Shown here: in pieces, positions 30,614 through 34,844 of the stretch
How the letters are laid out: the number at the start of each line of letters is the position of its first letter
Numbering within the stretch: the first letter of the stretch is position 1
NCBI GenBank assembly: GCA_003167495.1
Contig: PMSX01000151.1
Location: 1 to 34,844 of the forward strand
Length of the DNA stretch: 34,844 nucleotides
Source of the DNA: Bryobacterales bacterium
GTDB taxonomy: Bacteria > Acidobacteriota > Terriglobia > Bryobacterales > Bryobacteraceae
Reading direction: 5' to 3'
Program-made: the position numbers and the translations under genes
Notes under the pieces: generated by a model
Seen by the model: only the letters and a program-made list of their open reading frames with translations
Databases searched by the model: none
What the model was told of the DNA's origin: nothing

Positions 30614-33486
30614 TGGTGGTAGTAGGTCCTTGCCGAAAGTTCAGGAGTAGCAACTATTGTCCCCGAAGGATTTCCAACTAACTCGAAACTGGCCCAGTAG
30701 TAGGGCGGATACCCCGCGCCTTGCAACGTCAGTTGCGCCTGCCGGAGCGCTTCGGCTTTCTCTTCGTGCCGGGCCAAATGTTCATAGAACGATTTCATCA
30801 AACGGGAAGTCGAATGGTCTTCCAGCTCCCATAATGTGGAAACCACACTCTCCGCGCCGGCCTCGACAAAAGCGCCGACCAGGTTAGCGACACCCGACTC
30901 GCCTACTGGTCCCACTCCGGTGTTACAAGCGGAAAGCGTAACGAGGCTCGCATTGAGGTGCAAACCGCGAATCTCCCGCAGTTGCAAAAGGCCGTCGTCC
31001 CGACCGCCTTGCTGCGGCGCGAACACCAGTGCGGATCGTTCCGGGTATTCGAGATCCGCGTAGCCATGCAACGCGAGATGAAGGACTTTGTATTCGCTTA
31101 GCGGGAGCCCTTTAAAATGCGTCTCGGTGGCATCGGCGCCCAATAACAAAGTACTCGGCTTGGGAAGATCGTTTGCGATGGACTCCACTTCATGTTTGCT
31201 CTCCGGTAGCGCGATGAGCTCACTTCGTTCCGGGCCACTGATCGCACGTAAGATGACATTGCGGTTGTCTGGGGCTTTGGTCCATGCGGCCACGCCCACA
31301 TAGGGAAGCGCCGTCATTGTCTTGGTTTGCCCACGCCTCGTCCTGAGGATGTCAAGAACGGTGCCAGACTCGACGGCGCAAATGGCGTGCGAAGCGATCA
31401 CGTATCGGCCTTGATCCGCCAGCGCCGCGAAGGGCAGTAGATGCAATGCCCCGTCTGGTACGACGATCACAGTGGAGGCGGCCCGGTACTCACGAATCGC
31501 GCCGAGGAGCTCGTCGAAGAGGAGTTGCGCTAACGCGGTATCTTCCTTCTGTTTTCGAATCACGTTCCGGTATTCCGAGGTTTGACTTTCCAGCCGGTCC
31601 TTGCCAGTGAGCGCATACCGGCTCACGGACCGCGCGGTAATGGCGAGCGCGTAGGAACGGGGTTCATCGAGCACATATTCGACCACCAGTTCTGACGGCT
31701 TCAATTGCTGCTGGAGCTCTCGAAGCGAGACCGGATGAGAGGCGGTCTTTTGGGCAAAAGAGGTCGGGTCCAATTGCTGTTCGGTGTCGCCGATGGCCTT
31801 CAATACTTGGTCTCTCGCCTCGGGTTCTTCAGTGTCAATCAACCGCAAGTTCAGCTCTGTCAGGTGTCTTTCAGCCGCCGTGGGTGCGTGTGGCACTACG
31901 GTTTCGTGATGTTGAAGCGACTGAGCTTCTAACCGCCCGCGCGCCTTCTCAATGGTTTGAAACGCGCTCGGATATCGATTTTGATCACATAAGGATGCGA
32001 AGTAGCCGGAATAGACACTGCTCAGCTGCGCCAACAACAACCGCTCTGTTTGCGGCGTCGGAACCGTCGTCAACAATGAGTCTATGAGATCGGCGCTCTT
32101 CTGGTACAGCGAGTTCGAGGCGGCCGTCTGTCCAAGCTTGGCCAGAATGGCCGCCTTCACGGCCAGGTTCCTGGGGACGAAGTACAGTTCGTCCGGTACG
32201 CGTTGATTGGCGCTAATCGCTTCATTGATCGCGGCGAGCCCTTCTCGCAGTTGTCCTTGATGCTGATACGCCAGAGCAAGAAAGCCGGCGCCTTCCGCCA
32301 AGCCGCGCCAATACGAAATCTGGCGCGCATAGTCGAGCGACGCCTTATAGTCGTTGATGGCGCGAGTCCAATCGCCCATGCGCTCATAGATCTCGCCGCG
32401 CGTTTCCAAAATCGTGTACAGCATGCCCAGCAAATGATATTGCTGCGGGTATCGGAGCGCTTCGGAGCTGAGGGCGAGCGCTTCAGAATAGCGCCCCAAG
32501 CCACTCAGGGCCGAAATCTTATAGTTCACGGCTATGCTCGGGTAACCCATGCCCGGAGTCGCTTTCGCCCGGCTGATCGCATCGTTCAACGGGCCCATCG
32601 CTTCATCGAACTTGTGGAATTGCACCATGCCCGCCCCGTACACGCTGGAGTACCGGACAATTGCCGCGGCATCGCCGAGCGTCTTGGCAATCCCCCATGC
32701 GCTGAGCACCTGCTGTTTTGCGTGGGTTACATCGCCCAACAAAAAAGCGGCAATTCCCTGCTCTCCCACGGCGCGGGACGCCAGTTGATAATGATGCTCG
32801 CGTTTGGCAAGATCTTCAACCATCACCCATGTGGTCCGAGCAATGGCTGCATCATAATTCGTCTCCACCATGCCACGGATCGTGAGAATGCGCAGGCGCG
32901 TCTCCGGGTCTTGCGCCTCGGGCTTCGTCAGGTATTGCGTGAGAGTCCAAATTAAAGTCGGTATGTCGCTGGTCCCCGATGTGGCGGGAATCTGACTGAC
33001 ATGCGCGTAAAGAGCTTTCGCCGCTTTGTGCTGTTGCACAAACACAAGCTCCGCTTGCCGATAGAGAGGCTCCGCCGCGATCCAATTGTTGAGCCAGGCT
33101 ATCTCGTCCGCTTTTTTCAGCAAGGCCTCTGGCGAGTGTGGATCGGGAGCCGTCGCGAAGCGATACAAGCCCACGGCCAATGCCGCTACACAGATCACTG
33201 TAAAGCAGCCAAGGACGAGGACTAGAGAGAACCGCAAAGTCTTGCGAACAAACATCTTCATTGGGCGAGTCGCTCGCAATCTCTTAAACAGAAAACCCCC
33301 AACTGTCAGTACCTCCGTTAGAACCAGGACGTTAGTACCAGAAGACGACGGCCCCTTTAAAATCGCTTCAACCTTTTTTAGGGTTTCGTCTGCTTTTTTC
33401 CTGGTCAAATTGCTCGCCAGACGACAACATGTTGCCACTCCAGAGCCGCCTGCTTGGGTGAACAGACGACCCGCGTCAGCAGACAC
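30610..33486 (-). CDS. TPR-CHAT protease with N-terminal membrane anchor
   Basis: A 958-residue protein (GTG start at 33486; an ATG at 33261 directly before the membrane helix is an alternative). After one membrane helix (about residues 85-107) come many degenerate tetratricopeptide repeats (about 120-480), including YSEALALSSEALRYPQQYHL and RGEIYERMGDWTRAINDYKA. The C-terminal third is a CHAT caspase-like domain: catalytic His807 in LHLALHGYAD and Cys854 in LSACNTG. TPR-CHAT proteases respond to partner proteins and cut specific targets, as in type III-E CRISPR (Csx29), gasdermin and sigma-linked systems. Basic residues before the helix suggest an inside N-terminus, putting the TPR-CHAT part outside the membrane; that is a prediction. 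The protease call is very strong, the target unknown. Confidence 0.92.
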   Translation of the reverse strand: MSADAGRLFTQAGGSGVATCCRLASNLTRKKADETLKKVEAILKGPSSSGTNVLVLTEVLTVGGFLFKRLRATRPMKMFVRKTLRFSLVLVLGCFTVICVAALAVGLYRFATAPDPHSPEALLKKADEIAWLNNWIAAEPLYRQAELVFVQQHKAAKALYAHVSQIPATSGTSDIPTLIWTLTQYLTKPEAQDPETRLRILTIRGMVETNYDAAIARTTWVMVEDLAKREHHYQLASRAVGEQGIAAFLLGDVTHAKQQVLSAWGIAKTLGDAAAIVRYSSVYGAGMVQFHKFDEAMGPLNDAISRAKATPGMGYPSIAVNYKISALSGLGRYSEALALSSEALRYPQQYHLLGMLYTILETRGEIYERMGDWTRAINDYKASLDYARQISYWRGLAEGAGFLALAYQHQGQLREGLAAINEAISANQRVPDELYFVPRNLAVKAAILAKLGQTAASNSLYQKSADLIDSLLTTVPTPQTERLLLAQLSSVYSGYFASLCDQNRYPSAFQTIEKARGRLEAQSLQHHETVVPHAPTAAERHLTELNLRLIDTEEPEARDQVLKAIGDTEQQLDPTSFAQKTASHPVSLRELQQQLKPSELVVEYVLDEPRSYALAITARSVSRYALTGKDRLESQTSEYRNVIRKQKEDTALAQLLFDELLGAIREYRAASTVIVVPDGALHLLPFAALADQGRYVIASHAICAVESGTVLDILRTRRGQTKTMTALPYVGVAAWTKAPDNRNVILRAISGPERSELIALPESKHEVESIANDLPKPSTLLLGADATETHFKGLPLSEYKVLHLALHGYADLEYPERSALVFAPQQGGRDDGLLQLREIRGLHLNASLVTLSACNTGVGPVGESGVANLVGAFVEAGAESVVSTLWELEDHSTSRLMKSFYEHLARHEEKAEALRQAQLTLQGAGYPPYYWASFELVGNPSGTIVATPELSARTYYHQ

Positions 33487-33589
33487 CCAGGCGGAACCAC
33501 TTCCCTACCCTCGGTTTTCTGTATGTCAGGTCGCCCAAAGGCAGATTGAGCCTTCGGCCTAATTGAGAGGGGCGCGCAGCGAAGACGGT

Positions 33590-33630
33590 GTCAAGGCCGG
33601 CGTAAGCCGCCGCGAAGCGGTTGCCTTGAC
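33590..33630. repeat. Hairpin sharing the apical stem of the leader elements
   Basis: GTCAAGGC (33590-33597) pairs with GCCTTGAC (33623-33630) across a 25-base loop, the same stem and loop length as leader copy 3. An inner CCGC/GCGG pair is possible. The basal stems and the 5' box of the leaders are not recognised here. It lies in the 217-base spacer (33487-33703) between the initiator-like gene and the CHAT gene; the rest of that spacer has one more small hairpin (CGGGC-GCTA-GCCCG near 33663) and no gene. Confidence 0.5.
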
Positions 33631-33703
33631 GCCGACGTGAGCGATAGCGCAGTTTAGAAGCGCGGGCGCTAGCCCGTCCCAAAGCCTTGAAAAAGATTTG
33701 ATC

Positions 33704-34844
33704 TTAGGATTCGGCGGTAGCCGCACCTTGTTCTGACGAGATGCCGAGCCAGTCGCGGATCATGATTTTCTCGCGCTCGGGCACCTTTGGATCGAGCAAT
33801 ATCCGGTGTTGTTCTTGCCGCCATTCCTCAAGTTCTTTTTTCACGCGAGCAGCTTCGTCAGCTTCCCGTTCTAGTCGTTTTTGTTCTTCAGCTCGGTAAA
33901 GTTGGAAGGTCTCTCCTAAAAAACATTTAGGAACTGCGGTCAGAAGAAAGCCAATTGGGTTACTGATACGGCCAGTTCGGACCATGCTGCCCTTCTCCCG
34001 GATAAAATGAATGATTTCCTCATCTGTACAATCCGGTGCTGATTGGCGGCAACTTTGAGTGAGCCGATGAAGAACGTCATCATCGACAGAACCGAACTTG
34101 CTCAAGGCTTCATAGATTACTGCTGACGATGACGACGGTCTTTCTAATATTTTCCTTTCTTTTCCTAAAGGTGTGGGTGTTTCACACACAGGGGGTATGG
34201 GTGTGTTGCTCACAGACCCTGTAGGCGATTCGCTCATAGAGCCAGTAGGTGAATTACGTACAGGGGGTGTGGGTGAGTCACCCATAGGTCGAACAAATCG
34301 AACCCCACTAGTTCGAATTACCCAAATGAGTCCTGCAGCTTTCCTTCTTCGGAGAATTTCTCCGTACGAAAAGATCCGATAGGTCGTTCCGATGGAACTC
34401 GCGGTTTCGTGTGCCTTTGTCACCTCAAGGGCCAGCTTCTCGATAAGGCTCTGAACATTCTTCTTGCAGTTTGAGCGTTCCAGCTTGCAAAGAGAACTCA
34501 TGCCGTTGTAGCCGATTGAGATCATGCGTGTATCGGGACTTTCAGGTCGGGCTGCATTCCACAACGAGAGATAGAGCAATTGCTCGCCGCTGGAGTGACC
34601 ATCCTGGGCGACGACCGCGCGCCGTATTTTCTGCTGGCGTCCGACAAGTGAGCCGTCGAGTGTATCAGCCTTTCCTGTTGGCAAGCTCGGTACAGGGCGG
34701 CTAGACCCTATAGGTAACTTACCCTGAGGGTGACGAGCTAATACATCTTCTGTTTTACCTACACTCGTTTCAGGCGCAGACGCCGGTCGGGATTCCGAGT
34801 GCGCTCGACCTATAGGTAACTCACCCTCAGGGTGACGGTGGTCT
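33704..34844 (-). CDS. Replication-initiator-like winged-helix protein, 5' end outside the window
   Basis: The frame has no stop up to the right edge, so the TTG near 34684 is not the start. At least 380 residues are visible. An N-terminal repeat-rich part is followed by a helix-turn-helix region (RQQKIRRAVVAQDGHSSGEQ ... YNGMSSLCKLERSNCKKNV), similar in order to the N-terminal domain of lambda-O-type replication proteins. A proline/threonine-rich linker made of five 8-residue repeats and a C-terminal helical domain with NPIGFLLTAVPKCF and a charged KKELEEWRQEQHR coiled coil complete it. The likely role is origin recognition and helicase loading. No enzyme motif is seen. The initiator call is inferred; the alternative is a transcription regulator of the element. 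Confidence 0.55.
   Translation of the reverse strand, partial: DHRHPEGELPIGRAHSESRPASAPETSVGKTEDVLARHPQGKLPIGSSRPVPSLPTGKADTLDGSLVGRQQKIRRAVVAQDGHSSGEQLLYLSLWNAARPESPDTRMISIGYNGMSSLCKLERSNCKKNVQSLIEKLALEVTKAHETASSIGTTYRIFSYGEILRRRKAAGLIWVIRTSGVRFVRPMGDSPTPPVRNSPTGSMSESPTGSVSNTPIPPVCETPTPLGKERKILERPSSSSAVIYEALSKFGSVDDDVLHRLTQSCRQSAPDCTDEEIIHFIREKGSMVRTGRISNPIGFLLTAVPKCFLGETFQLYRAEEQKRLEREADEAARVKKELEEWRQEQHRILLDPKVPEREKIMIRDWLGISSEQGAATAES
34166..34285. repeat. Five 24-bp repeats inside the initiator-like gene
   Basis: On the minus strand five in-frame 24-base units encode repeats of the type (M/V)xx(S/T)P(T/I)xx, from MGDSPTPP to VCETPTPL. Conservation extends to wobble positions (TCACCY core). 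Unit 1 contains the palindrome GGGTGA-C-TCACCC. Candidate initiator-binding iterons. Confidence 0.6.
34707..34837. repeat. Two 29-bp direct repeats with internal palindromes
   Basis: Copies at 34707-34735 and 34809-34837, 102 bases apart, differ at two positions. Each contains CCTATAGGTAACT followed by (T/C)ACCCT-N-AGGGTGA. They encode RHPxGxLPIG-type peptides on the minus strand. They share the TCACCC/GGGTGA hexamer with the 24-bp repeats at 34166-34285. Confidence 0.65.

Noticed and set aside
34682..34684. TTG as the start of the initiator-like gene
   Set aside because: The frame stays open to the edge and encodes matching peptide repeats upstream, so the true start is outside.
1..34844. 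The window as a complete circular plasmid
   Set aside because: Joining the two ends puts a TGA (last base plus bases 1-2) in the parB frame, and both end genes would lack their N-termini.

Overview
The window is most likely part of a conjugative plasmid, or less probably an integrative conjugative element, from a soil-type Gram-negative bacterium. I would guess Acidobacteriota, near the Solibacter/Bryobacter group. That guess rests on the protein style: a TPR-CHAT protease next to an ECF-like sigma factor and a ZAS anti-sigma protein, short-spaced operons and a moderately high GC content. It does not rest on a marker gene. Both ends cut through genes: a ParB-type partition protein on the left and a replication-initiator-like protein on the right. 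No rRNA, tRNA, CRISPR array, integrase or transposase was seen.

Layout. (1) 1-7.6 kb is an accessory and probable leading region. It holds ParB, a zinc-ribbon microprotein, a Cas4-like nuclease split in two by one in-frame stop, a SprT-like metalloprotease, several very small plus-strand genes, an ATP-dependent DNA ligase, a DUF6876-like protein and an exported protein. Three copies of a 155-200 nt stem-loop leader (3665, 4313, 6243) sit directly before three of the small genes. (2) 7.7-10.07 kb is a maintenance/relaxosome block: a small zinc ribbon, a TraM/StbC-like membrane protein, a TraL/StbB-like ParA ATPase and a TraK/StbA-like DNA-binding protein. It is headed by a short perfect hairpin and six 11-bp repeats that probably mark the oriT region. 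(3) 10.07-27.24 kb is one long minus-strand transfer operon. In transcription order it runs: short LuxR/GerE regulator, trbB, C, D, E, J, a small membrane protein at the trbK position, trbL, F, G, I, traF peptidase, a coiled-coil protein, coupling protein, MobF relaxase and a small unknown gene. Most junctions overlap or touch, so translation is probably coupled. A good -35/-10 pair flanked by an inverted repeat lies ahead of the regulator. (4) 27.46-33.5 kb is cargo: a ribbon-helix-helix-like protein, then a module of sigma factor and anti-sigma (plus strand) convergent with S41 peptidase and TPR-CHAT protease (minus strand). (5) 33.7 kb to the end holds the initiator-like gene, with repeats inside its coding sequence that may be the replication origin.

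How it fits together. The Trb genes build a P-type (MPF-T) secretion channel and pilus. TraF matures the pilin, the coupling protein brings the relaxase-DNA complex to the channel, and the MobF relaxase nicks and unwinds the DNA. If oriT lies near 9.9-10.07 kb, region 1 would enter the recipient first on the minus strand. Its plus-strand genes behind hairpins would then be placed like F-plasmid single-strand-promoter genes. The most interesting points are the repeated stem-loop leaders with compensatory stem changes, the CHAT/S41/sigma/anti-sigma module, the split membrane-hairpin Cas4-like nuclease, and the coding-sequence iterons of the initiator.
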